DNA from: Mangrovibacter phragmitis
GTDB taxonomy: Bacteria; Pseudomonadota; Gammaproteobacteria; Enterobacterales; Enterobacteriaceae
Assembly: GCF_001655675.1 (NCBI RefSeq)
Contig: NZ_LYRP01000001.1
Coordinates: forward strand, 806,001-870,000
Length of the DNA: 64,000 nucleotides
Direction of reading: 5' to 3'
Positions 1-9,670 of the stretch are shown here, one piece after another. Numbering within the stretch: the first letter of the stretch is position 1; each line of letters starts with the position of its first letter. The notes beneath the pieces were generated by a model. The model was given only the letters and a program-made list of their open reading frames with translations. It had not been told where the DNA came from and searched no databases. The position numbers and the translations under genes are program-made.

Positions 1-288
1 GGGATTCCATTTTTTTCGATTATTTCATCTGTTTGTGCAACAAATATAATTATAAATATTTCAAAGAAAATAACATCTAAAGATTATTTTTTCATTATGC
101 TTGGTGAATGTTCCATGATGGTAATGTATATACACCAATACATACGTTTATATATCTTTGTTCCAATAATCAGTGAAAAATGGATTATCTTAATTCTAAC
201 AATGTCAATATGCTCATTATTATGTTTAGTACACAGATGGATGTATACAAGAAACATTGGTATGAGTTTTTTAAAATTAGTGAATTAA
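1..288 (+). CDS. Acyltransferase-3-like membrane protein, C-terminal fragment cut by the window edge
   Basis: The reading frame is open from the first base to a stop at 286-288, so only the last 95 codons are visible and the start lies to the left. The product is very hydrophobic, with two or three membrane-spanning stretches and a short basic tail. This looks like the end of an integral membrane acyltransferase of the acyltransferase-3 type, but no catalytic motif falls inside the fragment. It points the same way as the complete acyltransferase at 568 and lies in the same AT-rich island as gtrABC, so a role in acylating surface polysaccharide is a reasonable inference. Another polytopic membrane protein, such as a polysaccharide transporter, cannot be excluded. 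Confidence 0.5.
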   Translation, partial: GIPFFSIISSVCATNIIINISKKITSKDYFFIMLGECSMMVMYIHQYIRLYIFVPIISEKWIILILTMSICSLLCLVHRWMYTRNIGMSFLKLVN

Positions 289-361
289 CACCTTCATCAA
301 GGTATAAATGAAAAACTAACCATTGCAGTCTATATCATACAGGCCGATCTAATGTCAAAGT

Positions 362-386
362 AGTGTTCCCTTTTTTGGGGGGCACT
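362..386. terminator. Possible hairpin terminator in the 279-bp gap after the first acyltransferase
   Basis: AGTGTTCCC and GGGGGGCACT can pair (with G-U wobbles) around a run of six T. The hairpin lies about 75 bases past the stop of the left-edge gene. No T-run follows it, so termination is uncertain. The rest of 289-567 is AT-rich and shows nothing else I can support. Confidence 0.35.
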
Positions 387-567
387 CAAATGTAATAATA
401 CTTAATAAGTAAAACTAGCAAATTTCATCTTCAAAGATAGCGTTACTTATAATTAGAATACGATGGTACAATACTAATTGGTTGTCATCTGCTATAGCAA
501 CCATTTGATTTCAATGAATAGGATCTATAATATATTGCATTAACCTTGTAAAAGTTGGTATTAACAG

Positions 568-1539
568 ATGCGCAATAACTCTTTGGATGCAACAAAGCTA
601 CTGGCTTGTTTTTCAATTATGATTGTTCATGTTGGTTATTATCCAGAACTTGCCCCTCCATATGGAGATCTATTTAGAGTTTCTTCCCGTTGGGCTCTAC
701 CGTTTTTCTTCCTTTCCTCGGGTTATTTGATGGGGATTCATAAAACCATTGATGTAAGTAAGCGATTAAATAAACTGGTATCAATTCTTTTTTATTCATC
801 CATTCTTTACATACCCATAGTATATAGAATGGTTGGGGGTGATCTACAAAGACTCATTGGTAAGGTCATATCAAATGACACACTTCATGGTGGTACATTT
901 TTCCATTTATGGTTTATCAATGCATTGATCATGGGTGTTATACTAACAAACTATATGATTAAGAATGTTAATTATAAGTTATCAATGACATTTGTAGTTA
1001 TAATATTACTCGGATGCTGGATTGGCGACATAATAAAATCCTTAGATGTTAAGCTCTATATTTTCTATGCCTTCAGATCGCTAATATCATTCTCACTTGT
1101 GTATATTGGATATATGATTGCATCGAAAAATTTATTCATAACGATTAGCAATAAAGTTATCATAGGAACTATTGTCGGCGGTATCATATTGATGTTAGCT
1201 GAAGTTTACATGCTACATATAATTTTTAATACTGATATGTCGGAACGACAATTCCCAATATTTTGCATTCCCGTATGCATTGCCATTTTGCTGTTATGTA
1301 TAAAGACCAATCTTAAAGAAAATATCATATCCAACTTTGGAAGAGATTATTCACTTGGCATATATCTAATACACCCATTTGTTCTATATCACGTAACACA
1401 TAATATCGGCGGTTTGTTCGAATCAAATTCATTAGTGAAACTCTTTACTGCATTTATACTATCAATATTAGCGCTGTCAATAATCAAAAAATTCGTACCC
1501 ATCGTATATAACAAACTGAATGGGATTGGTATCAAATAG
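568..1539 (+). CDS. Acyltransferase family 3 membrane protein, probable O-antigen O-acyltransferase
   Basis: This 323-residue protein is strongly hydrophobic, with about ten membrane segments. Its N-terminus carries the acyltransferase-3 signature: a short Asn/Asp-rich start, then a helix containing a conserved His (MIVHVGYY, about residue 21), then the aromatic FFFLSSGYL segment (about residues 47-55). Proteins of this family move acetyl or similar groups from a cytoplasmic donor to sugars in the membrane. It has no SGNH domain, so it resembles the short WfgJ/Oac-like O-acetyltransferases. The surrounding island contains O-antigen glucosylation genes and another acetyltransferase, which supports surface polysaccharide as the substrate; which sugar is modified cannot be told. 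Base composition is clearly more AT-rich than the colanic acid region. Confidence 0.75.
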   Translation: MRNNSLDATKLLACFSIMIVHVGYYPELAPPYGDLFRVSSRWALPFFFLSSGYLMGIHKTIDVSKRLNKLVSILFYSSILYIPIVYRMVGGDLQRLIGKVISNDTLHGGTFFHLWFINALIMGVILTNYMIKNVNYKLSMTFVVIILLGCWIGDIIKSLDVKLYIFYAFRSLISFSLVYIGYMIASKNLFITISNKVIIGTIVGGIILMLAEVYMLHIIFNTDMSERQFPIFCIPVCIAILLLCIKTNLKENIISNFGRDYSLGIYLIHPFVLYHVTHNIGGLFESNSLVKLFTAFILSILALSIIKKFVPIVYNKLNGIGIK

Positions 1540-1586
1540 AGTAATGTTTGTGGGGCTGCATATAAAAAGTGATAATATGTAGTGCC

Positions 1587-1666
1587 AGACTAACTCATAT
1601 TAAATATACAGGCCCTCACTATCCAGCGAGGGCTTGCATCAGTAGTTCAAAAAACTGAGTTAGTCT
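1587..1666. repeat. Nested inverted repeat at the gtrC 3' end, possible bidirectional terminator
   Basis: An 11-base perfect inverted repeat (AGACTAACTCA at 1587-1597, TGAGTTAGTCT at 1656-1666) encloses a second hairpin, GCCCTC at 1612-1617 with GAGGGC at 1628-1633. The outer right arm covers the gtrC stop codon. It lies between two genes that converge (the acyltransferase on plus, gtrC on minus), so a shared terminator is the simplest reading, although the inner hairpin lacks a strong T-run on either strand. Confidence 0.55.
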
Positions 1667-3141
1667 ACAGGCATTCCAAACTTTTTATTAAGTTCAATAT
1701 CTGGTTTAATCGTTATACCTATATTTCTTGGAATAACACCATTTGATTTCAATGTCTGAGAGATTGCTTTTCCCCTTGTAATAGGGAAAGGCCAATTATC
1801 AATGTTATCTCCTTTAGGTACGTGCAGCACCATGTTACGTTCGTTTGCATTTACTGCACTAACAACCTGATCAATCATATATTGGCTAACAGCATTAGCT
1901 ACTTCATATGGTACATTCCCATTATGAGATTCACGCAATGAAGGTCCCTGGTCGGTTGTTTTGTTGACAAGGAAAAATACGATAACAGGTGCTATAAAAA
2001 GCAAGGCTCTATATTGTGAGGTAACCCACCCCAAACCAATACTGGCTGCAATGATGAAATACATTATAAATCCCCACATTGCAGCAGGCCTTGTAGCGTA
2101 TCCTGCACTTGCCTTGGAACAAATAAGTATTAATGCGACCAATGAGATAACACAACTTAATACAGAAACACCAAGTATATATTTAATGTTACTTTGCTGT
2201 TTGTCAGTGGCTTTATGCATAAAGATAACAAAACTAGAAAGAACACCGACACCCAGAACAATAGTAAATGTCAATTCAGTCAGCTTAAGAAGTGAGCCAA
2301 GCGAGTGAAAAGCACCAATAACATCCAGATGAGTTTTACCCATTCTATCTGCTCTGCCACCATTCATCTCGTAGACAGCTGATATTAACCACAACACCAG
2401 TGTTAATACATGATATGGAAATAGCCTGCATGTTTCTATGATATTAAATTTATTTTCGAGTAAATTAAGGAGTAATACAACGCCACATAAAACCGCAAAA
2501 AAAACATTGGAAAATATATTTGAAAAAATACAAAAATATATTACTAAAACAAAGAAACCAGCAAAAACTGGCTTTTTATTTAAACTCGTCAGTTCTCTAC
2601 CTTTGCGAAGAAAATAGAGAGATATTGCACCATTAATAAGTGCGGGAACAACATAGTGATAATAACAAGTTATGTTTTGTTCCCATAGCATATATGGACT
2701 TTGATTATTATTTAGTGTCCTAAACAAACCAAACATAGCTAGAAAATAAAACAAAACCAACAATGAAGAGATGTAACTGCTATAATTTAATTTCTGATTA
2801 AAAAGCTCATAAGCTTGATAAAGGAAAACAACGACCAGCACAGCAACAAGTAAAGCCGTGATATAAGCCACCGACTGTAGAAAGGTAAAACCCAATGGAA
2901 CTAACAGAGCTGATGCCATATTCCCAAATAAAGGAAATGAAAGTTCAGGAACAACTTTGATAGGATTAAAACCGTGCCATTGTGGATAGGCCTGACGCCC
3001 TGTAGATAGATTAATCCAGTCATCTCCAGATATAATCGTAACCGGGTGTATCATAAAAAAGAAAACAGCAGTAGTTAAAAAAACAAATAGAAACAAGATA
3101 CCCTTAGTCACTTTATCCCTACTAAATGTAGATTGGTTCAT
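1660..3141 (-). CDS. gtrC: Serotype-specific O-antigen side-chain glycosyltransferase (GtrC-type)
   Basis: This 493-residue polytopic membrane protein has roughly ten hydrophobic segments and an acidic GDDW motif just after the first one (about residues 39-42), where GT-C-type glycosyltransferases keep catalytic acidic residues in the first periplasmic loop. It lies directly downstream of gtrA and gtrB with a one-base gap. In gtr clusters of Shigella and Salmonella the third gene is the variable, type-specific enzyme that moves glucose from undecaprenyl-phosphate-glucose onto the O-unit in the periplasm. The size matches those enzymes, although I cannot assign a known serotype. Its function comes from position and topology, not from recognising the exact subfamily. 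Confidence 0.75.
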   Translation of the reverse strand: MNQSTFSRDKVTKGILFLFVFLTTAVFFFMIHPVTIISGDDWINLSTGRQAYPQWHGFNPIKVVPELSFPLFGNMASALLVPLGFTFLQSVAYITALLVAVLVVVFLYQAYELFNQKLNYSSYISSLLVLFYFLAMFGLFRTLNNNQSPYMLWEQNITCYYHYVVPALINGAISLYFLRKGRELTSLNKKPVFAGFFVLVIYFCIFSNIFSNVFFAVLCGVVLLLNLLENKFNIIETCRLFPYHVLTLVLWLISAVYEMNGGRADRMGKTHLDVIGAFHSLGSLLKLTELTFTIVLGVGVLSSFVIFMHKATDKQQSNIKYILGVSVLSCVISLVALILICSKASAGYATRPAAMWGFIMYFIIAASIGLGWVTSQYRALLFIAPVIVFFLVNKTTDQGPSLRESHNGNVPYEVANAVSQYMIDQVVSAVNANERNMVLHVPKGDNIDNWPFPITRGKAISQTLKSNGVIPRNIGITIKPDIELNKKFGMPVD

Positions 3142-3142
3142 G

Positions 3143-4090
3143 TCAGCCCTTTTTATTATCTAATAGCGAATTTATACTTTTAAGAAGATAGCGAGGCCTT
3201 TGTTTAACCTCTACATAAATTCGCCCAATATACTCGCCTAAAACACCGATACCAATCAACTGAATACCTCCCAAAAAGAGTATTGATACCAGTATAGATG
3301 GGTAACCACGTACAGGATTACCGAAAGCCAAAGTGTCAATTACCATCCAGGTGCCATAAAAAAAAGATACACCAGCTACAAACAAACCGATATATGTCCA
3401 CATCCGAAGAGGAAATGTTGAAAAACTAGTAATGCCTTCTAGTGCTAAATTCCATAGTTTCCATCCATTAAACTTGGAGTTTCCGGCAATACGTTCCGCA
3501 CGAGTGTATTCAACTACATCAGTCCTTCCTCCCACCCAACTCAAGACACCTTTCATAAAAAGGTTACGCTCAGGCATTCTTTTTATGTTCTCGACTACAG
3601 AGCGGGACATTAAACGAAAATCGCCCACATTCTCTTCGATTTCCGGAGTACTAATTTTATTATGGAGTTTATAGAACCACTCTGCAGTTTTTCTCTTCAT
3701 CCTTCCATCTGAAGATCTATCTGCACGCTTAGCCAGAACCATCTCAGCGCCCTTCTGCCATTTATCAATGAGCAGAGGAATGACTTCTATAGGATCTTGT
3801 AAGTCGACATCAATGGGTATTACAGCGTCTCCTGTTGCATGGTCCAGGCCAGCAAATAACGCAGGTTCCTTACCAAAATTACGTGTAAAAGATAGTGGGA
3901 TAACCAGAGGGTCAGAGATAGCGAATGCATTAATTATCGATTCTGTCGCATCCTTACTGCCATCATTGATGAAGACTATTTCAATATCATATAAGCTTAA
4001 TGATTTACTTTCTCTTACTTGCTTATAAAACAGAGGTAAAGCTTCTTCTTCATTGAAAACCGGCACGACCAGTGAGATTTTCATGTTCAA
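3143..4090 (-). CDS. gtrB: Bactoprenol glucosyltransferase GtrB
   Basis: A GT2-family enzyme of 315 residues that transfers glucose from UDP-glucose to undecaprenyl phosphate on the cytoplasmic face. The N-terminal domain starts with [14 protein letters not shown] and carries the FINDGSKD and [10 protein letters not shown] motifs, whose acidic residues bind the nucleotide-sugar metal. Two C-terminal membrane helices (about residues 230-255 and 265-290) anchor it. Length and layout match GtrB of serotype-converting phages. The start overlaps the gtrA stop by four bases (ATGA), so the two are translationally coupled; a second Met two codons in is an alternative start. Confidence 0.93.
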   Translation of the reverse strand: MNMKISLVVPVFNEEEALPLFYKQVRESKSLSLYDIEIVFINDGSKDATESIINAFAISDPLVIPLSFTRNFGKEPALFAGLDHATGDAVIPIDVDLQDPIEVIPLLIDKWQKGAEMVLAKRADRSSDGRMKRKTAEWFYKLHNKISTPEIEENVGDFRLMSRSVVENIKRMPERNLFMKGVLSWVGGRTDVVEYTRAERIAGNSKFNGWKLWNLALEGITSFSTFPLRMWTYIGLFVAGVSFFYGTWMVIDTLAFGNPVRGYPSILVSILFLGGIQLIGIGVLGEYIGRIYVEVKQRPRYLLKSINSLLDNKKG

Positions 4091-4443
4091 TTCCTGAAGA
4101 TAATGAATTTAGAGTAGACAAACCCAGTAATTAGACTAATAGCTGAAAAAACAACCAACGTGATAACGCCGGGAAGATGCAACTTGTCCGCGATATGCCC
4201 AGTTAATGCAGCCAGTCCCCCCATGAAAACAACAAAAGCAGCATATCTGGCTAATGAAGTTCTACTTTTAAAAGTCCAGCGAGCGTTCATAAAAAAACTA
4301 AAGGTAACCGCAACACAAAATGCTATTAAATTAGCATAAGCCTGTTTAAAATCAAAGAAAAAAAATAGTGTAGAAAAAAACGCCCAGTGGATCATAGTGT
4401 TCAATAAACCCACCGAAAAATAACGAGCAAATAACTTTATCAT
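4087..4443 (-). CDS. gtrA: GtrA-family flippase for undecaprenyl-phosphate-glucose
   Basis: This 118-residue protein has four predicted membrane helices and the GtrA-family pattern: an N-terminal [16 protein letters not shown] segment and a middle ARWTFK motif after the second helix. GtrA is thought to flip the lipid-linked glucose made by GtrB so that the type-specific transferase can use it in the periplasm. It is the first gene of the gtrABC transcription unit; the promoter should lie in the gap upstream, 4444-4879. Confidence 0.92.
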   Translation of the reverse strand: MIKLFARYFSVGLLNTMIHWAFFSTLFFFFDFKQAYANLIAFCVAVTFSFFMNARWTFKSRTSLARYAAFVVFMGGLAALTGHIADKLHLPGVITLVVFSAISLITGFVYSKFIIFRN

Positions 4444-4879
4444 TTTATATTCTGAACAGTTTGAAAAATTCCCGATAGTTTATCACTATAAACTGGTATT
4501 ATCGACACCAATCACTAAATTGCAAGAAAAACAAGCAATTACATAGAAAAACGGCTTAACTCAACCTGAGTCGTGCACTTTTTCACACAATACTTAGAAT
4601 AGAGAAAGAAAAATATCTTTTAAATCAATAAATTAATTTACATATCCATTTCACCTGTAGAAAAATCCCAGTTGCATATCAAGTATTTTAGCTAATGCAT
4701 GCAATAACGTTAATATTAGTCTATTACAGGAACTGTATAAATCACTAAATGGGCCTGTACACAATGATATTCCATTGTATTATCCAGATTGATTCATCTT
4801 ATACATAAGAACCAATATGTTACCACGAATAAAAACATCAACAATGCAATAACGTTAGAATCTGGTTAACTAGCCGTTG
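4444..4879. other. 436-bp gene-free AT-rich gap with a 14-bp direct repeat; probable gtr promoter region
   Basis: No convincing reading frame is present. The sequence ATGCAATAACGTTA occurs twice in the same orientation, at 4699-4712 and 4844-4857. I found no GATC sites here, so the Dam/OxyR phase switch known for several Salmonella gtr operons is not evident. No attachment site, integrase or tRNA remnant is seen. Confidence 0.5.
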
Positions 4880-6721
4880 TTAATCATTATTTTCTATATT
4901 TTTCTTGATCATCCGCACAATGGATGTCGCCCAGTCCAGTGTCAAATGGTCAGTATCAAATAACATTGGATAATTTTTATCTGACACAAAATTGCATTCA
5001 TTATTATCATCACAGCCGAAATTATAAATATCGATATAATCAACATTATATTTTGGTAGCGATTCTTTTAGCATATCATTAACCCAGTCCGCGCTTTTGT
5101 TTCTATATTGATTAATTCCTGTACCACCTCTCACGCGAATAAGTAGAGGCAATCCTTTATCAAACACCTTGGTTTGCCCAATAATATAAACATCTGCATT
5201 TGTCTTTTTCTTCAAATACTTAACCGCATTACCAATATTTTCAGGAAGCGTGCTGGCATCTTTTAAAGCTGACCAATATGCAGATATAAAAATCATGTCT
5301 ATATTATTGATACTATCGAGTTTTTTATACACTCTATCTGTCAAATTTTTACACTCTTCTCTTTTAGCTTCACCAGGAATCAATAAGCACGAACTCAGTG
5401 TCGCCTGCATGATATTGTATTCAGGGAATTGCTCTTTAAATGATAGGGACATATCTGCCATATGGCTATCCCCCAGCAGCAGGATATTTTTCTTTTGTAT
5501 TGAAGGGCGCATACAATTTTCCATATCATATGACTGACCGGGCCTTCCAGTGTAAAAACATGAATAGGGTTTACTACCGAATTGTTTTCTCCCGTCTTCA
5601 GTATATTCATAACCACGACCATACCTGTCCATTACAAGCTTTGCTGGTGAAATCCATAATTTTGAAATTTGAAATTCGACACAGATAAAACATAGAACAA
5701 TTACCAATGTAGCCGCACTGAATATTTTTACATCGAATTTTTTACAATTTCTCTCCACCAAATAATATGATACGAAACCTAAAAATATTGATAATAAAGA
5801 TAACCCTATTTTTGAAAAGAGTGTTGGTTCATATGCTAAGTTGTATACCAGCGCAACCAGGGGCCAGTGAACCAGGTAAATTGAATATGATGCACTACCT
5901 AAATACTGTGTAATACTAAAACGCAGTATTGTTTTTTCATTATCGACTCTTGCATGTAATAGCATTGCGGTTGCAAGAGTTGGAATAAGCATGCTCAAAC
6001 CAGTCCACTGATCATTGTAATTTGACCAAACACAAAATAATAAAATTACAGAGAGTGATAAAAATTGAGTTATAGCAGGGAAAGGATTTTTACAAATGAA
6101 AGAAGATGCAAACGCGCCTAAAAACAACTCCCATGCTCTTGTAGGTAAGGAATAGAATGTAGCTGAAGCGTCGATTTTTTCATACCAGATGCATAATAAT
6201 AGGGATATTAAGAAAAATGCCCCATATAAAAAATATGGTCTTTTTTTGAAGAGGTTAGTATTTGCGATCAAAAGGGCAAAAGGAAAAATTAAATAATACT
6301 GAAACTCAACACCGAGTGACCATGTATGTAACAACAGGAAGCTATCCGCATTAGGCGAAAAATAACCAGTTGTTGCATTGTAGTAAAAGATATTAGAAGT
6401 AAAAGTAAGTGCACTAAATACTTGTCCAAAAAGATCAGACAATAACGATGGAGGGAAAATAGCTATTGTTATAAAGGCTGCTATTATTGTTGTTGATAGC
6501 AATGCTGGATAAATCCTGTTTATTCTTTTTTTATAAAAAGATAAAATCCACCTTTCTCCACCAACCATCCTTGCACATATTTCATTCATTAGATATCCAG
6601 AGATAACAAAGAAGATATCTACACCAATATATCCGCCATCAAAGTAAGGAAGTTTAAAATGGAAAAGAACTACCAGTAAAACGGCAATAGCTCTCAATCC
6701 ATTAATATCGCGCCTAAACAT
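4880..6721 (-). CDS. OafA-type O-antigen O-acetyltransferase (acyltransferase-3 plus SGNH domain)
   Basis: A 613-residue two-domain protein. Residues 1-360 are a membrane acyltransferase-3 domain opening with RRDINGLRAIAVLLVVLFHF, where the His is the expected catalytic residue, followed by FFVISGYL. Residues from about 400 form an extracytoplasmic SGNH hydrolase-like domain with the nucleophile block LLLGDSHMAD and the C-terminal Asp-His pair in TDHLTLDWA. This is the layout of OafA and OafB, which acetylate O-antigen sugars in Salmonella. It stands alone between the wzz terminator and gtrA, with gaps of over 200 bases on both sides. Which sugar and position it acetylates cannot be read from the sequence. 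Confidence 0.88.
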   Translation of the reverse strand: MFRRDINGLRAIAVLLVVLFHFKLPYFDGGYIGVDIFFVISGYLMNEICARMVGGERWILSFYKKRINRIYPALLSTTIIAAFITIAIFPPSLLSDLFGQVFSALTFTSNIFYYNATTGYFSPNADSFLLLHTWSLGVEFQYYLIFPFALLIANTNLFKKRPYFLYGAFFLISLLLCIWYEKIDASATFYSLPTRAWELFLGAFASSFICKNPFPAITQFLSLSVILLFCVWSNYNDQWTGLSMLIPTLATAMLLHARVDNEKTILRFSITQYLGSASYSIYLVHWPLVALVYNLAYEPTLFSKIGLSLLSIFLGFVSYYLVERNCKKFDVKIFSAATLVIVLCFICVEFQISKLWISPAKLVMDRYGRGYEYTEDGRKQFGSKPYSCFYTGRPGQSYDMENCMRPSIQKKNILLLGDSHMADMSLSFKEQFPEYNIMQATLSSCLLIPGEAKREECKNLTDRVYKKLDSINNIDMIFISAYWSALKDASTLPENIGNAVKYLKKKTNADVYIIGQTKVFDKGLPLLIRVRGGTGINQYRNKSADWVNDMLKESLPKYNVDYIDIYNFGCDDNNECNFVSDKNYPMLFDTDHLTLDWATSIVRMIKKNIENND

Positions 6722-6879
6722 TTATACTCCAGAAAATTATAATGCTTATTGGTTTTTATATCATATTAAAATTATTTTTGCGAGCGAAAAATAGCACTTT
6801 ATAATATTACACTGAAATTTATATCCAAAAGTTAAATATCTAACTTATACCAACTTAGCGTATTATTACTGCCCAGATT

Positions 6880-6913
6880 AAAAAAGTCACTCACTGTGTG
6901 TGAATGACTTTAC
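6880..6913 (-). terminator. Rho-independent terminator after wzz
   Basis: Read on the minus strand, AAAGTCATTCAC and GTGAGTGACTTT form a stem around ACACA with one mismatched pair, and a run of T continues past the stem. It lies 35 bases past the wzz stop and ends the wzz unit before the acetyltransferase gene. The other bases of 6722-6947 are AT-rich and should hold the promoter of the acetyltransferase gene; I cannot pick a specific -10/-35 pair. Confidence 0.85.
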
Positions 6914-6947
6914 TCTATCAATTACTTTTTAGAGAAATGACGTATTG

Positions 6948-7925
6948 CTAACGATTACGCCGAAACATATCTTTCAACAGTACATAACCTGCTCCAAGCG
7001 CGCCACCAATAATCACAGATAATATAAGAATTATTAAACGTTTTGGACTATCTCTCCTGACAGGAAGGTCAGGCTTCATAATATAACTAAATGTAGATAA
7101 AATACGCTTATCTTGCTTTATTGACTCGGCTGCAAGCAAGTTCTGTACTGCATTATAGTAGTCTTCACTCAATGGTAATGGTGAATTTTTATAATTTTTA
7201 ATCATAGCGTTAAGTGCGTTACTTCCCAACATAAATAACGTATCATCTGTAATCCCTGTTAAGTTCTGTAGCTGACTGGTTTTTATATTAGATTGTTCAG
7301 CAATGACCAATGCCTGGTTTAATACTTTCAGTCGCAGTTCTTTCTTTTTCTGAGCCATTTGCTCCATAGAATTAATATCACTATTTAATTCCTCTATGCG
7401 CGAATCAATGTTAGTTATTAAGTCACTATCAATATCTTTAGCTATCGAGCTATCGACTTTACTAAGGTATGACTTCAACTGTTCCTGAGCTTCGGTTGCA
7501 TTGTCACCTACATAACTAATCAATAATTGATCTGGGTCATCCTTACTTAAAGCTTTACTGGTCAATGCGTTCTTAGCTTTCTGATTTTGTAATTGCATGG
7601 ATAAAGCAGCCAGCCCAACCTGGAAGCGGTTAAAAAAACCGAGTTGAATATCATGCACTACCGGACTAGCTCCAGGATATAAAACACTCATAGCCTGGGT
7701 ATATGCGGATACCTGTCCTGAATCAGGTAAAGTAACAATTGCAACTGATGACCATTTTTCCTGTGCAGTAAAGGCATAGGCAGCCCCCAACACTACACAG
7801 ATTATAACAAAGATGGAAATAATTAATTTCCCCGCCCATAACTGCTGAATGATATCGATTAAATCGATCTGTTCAGTTTGTGTTCGTTCAGTGCTACCAG
7901 GTGCTGCATTTGTATCTTTGCTCAT
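6948..7925 (-). CDS. wzzB: O-antigen chain length determinant WzzB
   Basis: A polysaccharide co-polymerase of the inner membrane that sets the modal number of O-units added by Wzy. It has the Wzz layout: an N-terminal EQIDLIDIIQQLWAGK motif, a first membrane helix (about residues 35-55), a long coiled-coil-rich periplasmic domain, and a C-terminal Pro-rich segment (MKPDLPVRRDSPKR) leading into the second helix. About 325 residues, the usual length. Two adjacent Met codons are possible; the second is chosen because AAAGG lies five bases upstream of it and only two from the first. It follows a strong terminator, so it is transcribed separately from gnd. Confidence 0.95.
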   Translation of the reverse strand: MSKDTNAAPGSTERTQTEQIDLIDIIQQLWAGKLIISIFVIICVVLGAAYAFTAQEKWSSVAIVTLPDSGQVSAYTQAMSVLYPGASPVVHDIQLGFFNRFQVGLAALSMQLQNQKAKNALTSKALSKDDPDQLLISYVGDNATEAQEQLKSYLSKVDSSIAKDIDSDLITNIDSRIEELNSDINSMEQMAQKKKELRLKVLNQALVIAEQSNIKTSQLQNLTGITDDTLFMLGSNALNAMIKNYKNSPLPLSEDYYNAVQNLLAAESIKQDKRILSTFSYIMKPDLPVRRDSPKRLIILILSVIIGGALGAGYVLLKDMFRRNR

Positions 7926-8085
7926 CATTGCCTTTCAGCTCACTTATAAAAAATACTAAATCTTAGGGGTTAGATCCTTCATAATTCCACAGTTAACACC
8001 GATTTATTTAAAGAATCCACCAGGAAAAAACTGAAAACAAATAATAGATAACACAGTGTAGGGATGATTTATAGATTTTGCCTGC

Positions 8086-8110
8086 AAAAAAGCCCGGCGA
8101 ACCGGGCTTA
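8086..8110 (-). terminator. Strong rho-independent terminator after gnd
   Basis: On the minus strand this reads AAGCCCGG-TTCG-CCGGGCTT followed by further T, a textbook GC stem with a stable tetraloop, about 30 bases past the gnd stop. It marks the end of the gnd transcript and separates wzz. Confidence 0.93.
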
Positions 8111-8138
8111 TCAGTAATAACGTATTACCTGAAACGGA

Positions 8139-9548
8139 TTAATCCAGCCATTCAGTGTGGAAAATTCCGTCTTTATCAATACGTTTATAGGTGTGCGCAC
8201 CAAAGTAATCGCGCTGGGCCTGAATCAGGTTAGCGGGCAACACTTCTGCACGGTAGCTGTCGTAGTAGGCAATTGCGGCAGAGAAAGTTGGGGTTGGAAT
8301 ACCGTTCTGCACAGCGTAAGCCACTACATCGCGCAGTGCCTGCTGGTAGTCGTCTGCCGCTTTTTTGAAGTACGGGGCCAAAAGCAGATTAGCGATAGAG
8401 GGGTTCTGTTCGTAGGCATCAGTAATTTTCTGCAGGAACTGAGCACGAATAATGCAACCAGCGCGGAAAATTTTCGCAATTTCACCGTAGTTCAGGTCCC
8501 AGTTGTATTCTTCAGAAGCCGCACGCAGCTGAGAGAAGCCCTGTGCATAAGAAACGATTTTACCCAGGTACAGGGCACGGCGAACTTTTTCTGCGAATTC
8601 TGCTTTATCGCCACTGAAGGTTTTTGCCTGCGGACCACTCAACACTTTAGAAGCGGCAACACGCTGCTCTTTCAGGGAAGAGATATAACGGGCAAATACA
8701 GACTCAGTGATTAAGGACAGCGGTTCGCCCAGGTCCAGAGAGCTCTGGCTGGTCCATTTACCGGTGCCTTTATTCGCTGCTTCATCCAGAATGACGTCTA
8801 CCAGGTAGTTACCATCTTCATCTTTCTTAGTGAAGATATCTTTGGTGATATCAATAAGGTAGCTGCTCAGTTCGCCTTTGTTCCACTCCGTGAACGTCTC
8901 TGCCAGTTCTTCGTTAGACAGGTTCAGGCCCTGTTTCAGCAGTGAATAAGCCTCTGCAATAAGCTGCATGTCGCCGTATTCAATGCCATTGTGCACCATT
9001 TTCACGTAGTGACCGGCACCATCTGCACCAATATAGGTAACACAAGGTTCACCATCTTCGGCTACGGCAGCAATTTTGGTCAGAATAGGTGCAACCAGCT
9101 CATAGGCTTCTTTCTGGCCGCCAGGCATAATGGAAGGGCCTTTCAGTGCGCCTTCTTCACCACCAGACACACCAGTACCAATGAAGTTAAAGCCTTCAGC
9201 AGACAGTTCACGGTTACGGCGAATGGTGTCCTGGAAGAATGTGTTACCACCATCAATAATGATGTCGCCTTTATCCAGGAACGGCTTCAAAGATTCAATG
9301 GCTGCGTCTGTGCCAGCGCCAGCTTTAACCATTAACAGGATACGGCGAGGAGTTTCAAGAGATTCAACGAACTCCTGCACGGTGTAGTAAGGCACCAGTT
9401 TTTTACCCGGATTCTGGGCAATCACTTCCTCGGTTTTTTCACGGGAGCGGTTGAAAACAGAGACGGTATAACCACGGCTTTCAATGTTGAGCGCCAGGTT
9501 GCGCCCCATAACGGCCATACCGACCACGCCGATTTGTTGTTTGGACAT
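8139..9548 (-). CDS. gnd: 6-phosphogluconate dehydrogenase, decarboxylating
   Basis: Third enzyme of the oxidative pentose phosphate pathway: oxidises 6-phosphogluconate with NADP+ to ribulose 5-phosphate and CO2 in the cytoplasm. At 469 residues it matches the enterobacterial enzyme along its full length, with the N-terminal [15 protein letters not shown] dinucleotide-binding motif, the [11 protein letters not shown] substrate loop and the conserved C-terminal [19 protein letters not shown] lies a few bases upstream of the ATG. Gnd is a housekeeping gene that borders O-antigen loci and often shows mosaic recombination there. Here it follows ugd, not the reverse as in E. coli K-12. Confidence 0.98.
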   Translation of the reverse strand: MSKQQIGVVGMAVMGRNLALNIESRGYTVSVFNRSREKTEEVIAQNPGKKLVPYYTVQEFVESLETPRRILLMVKAGAGTDAAIESLKPFLDKGDIIIDGGNTFFQDTIRRNRELSAEGFNFIGTGVSGGEEGALKGPSIMPGGQKEAYELVAPILTKIAAVAEDGEPCVTYIGADGAGHYVKMVHNGIEYGDMQLIAEAYSLLKQGLNLSNEELAETFTEWNKGELSSYLIDITKDIFTKKDEDGNYLVDVILDEAANKGTGKWTSQSSLDLGEPLSLITESVFARYISSLKEQRVAASKVLSGPQAKTFSGDKAEFAEKVRRALYLGKIVSYAQGFSQLRAASEEYNWDLNYGEIAKIFRAGCIIRAQFLQKITDAYEQNPSIANLLLAPYFKKAADDYQQALRDVVAYAVQNGIPTPTFSAAIAYYDSYRAEVLPANLIQAQRDYFGAHTYKRIDKDGIFHTEWLD

Positions 9549-9670
9549 TACAAACTCCTGTCTTGGGGATAATCACTGCGGTGCAATGCAGCTAAATGTA
9601 TCTATGATGTTAACTCAAGCCTGCCGCTTGTGGATAGCCTTTGGTGCGCTTACCTTACGGCAGTAGTAGC

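Noticed and set aside
1-8000. Prophage carrying gtrABC
   Set aside because: No integrase, tail or attachment site can be seen in the window; only the gtr cassette is phage-like.
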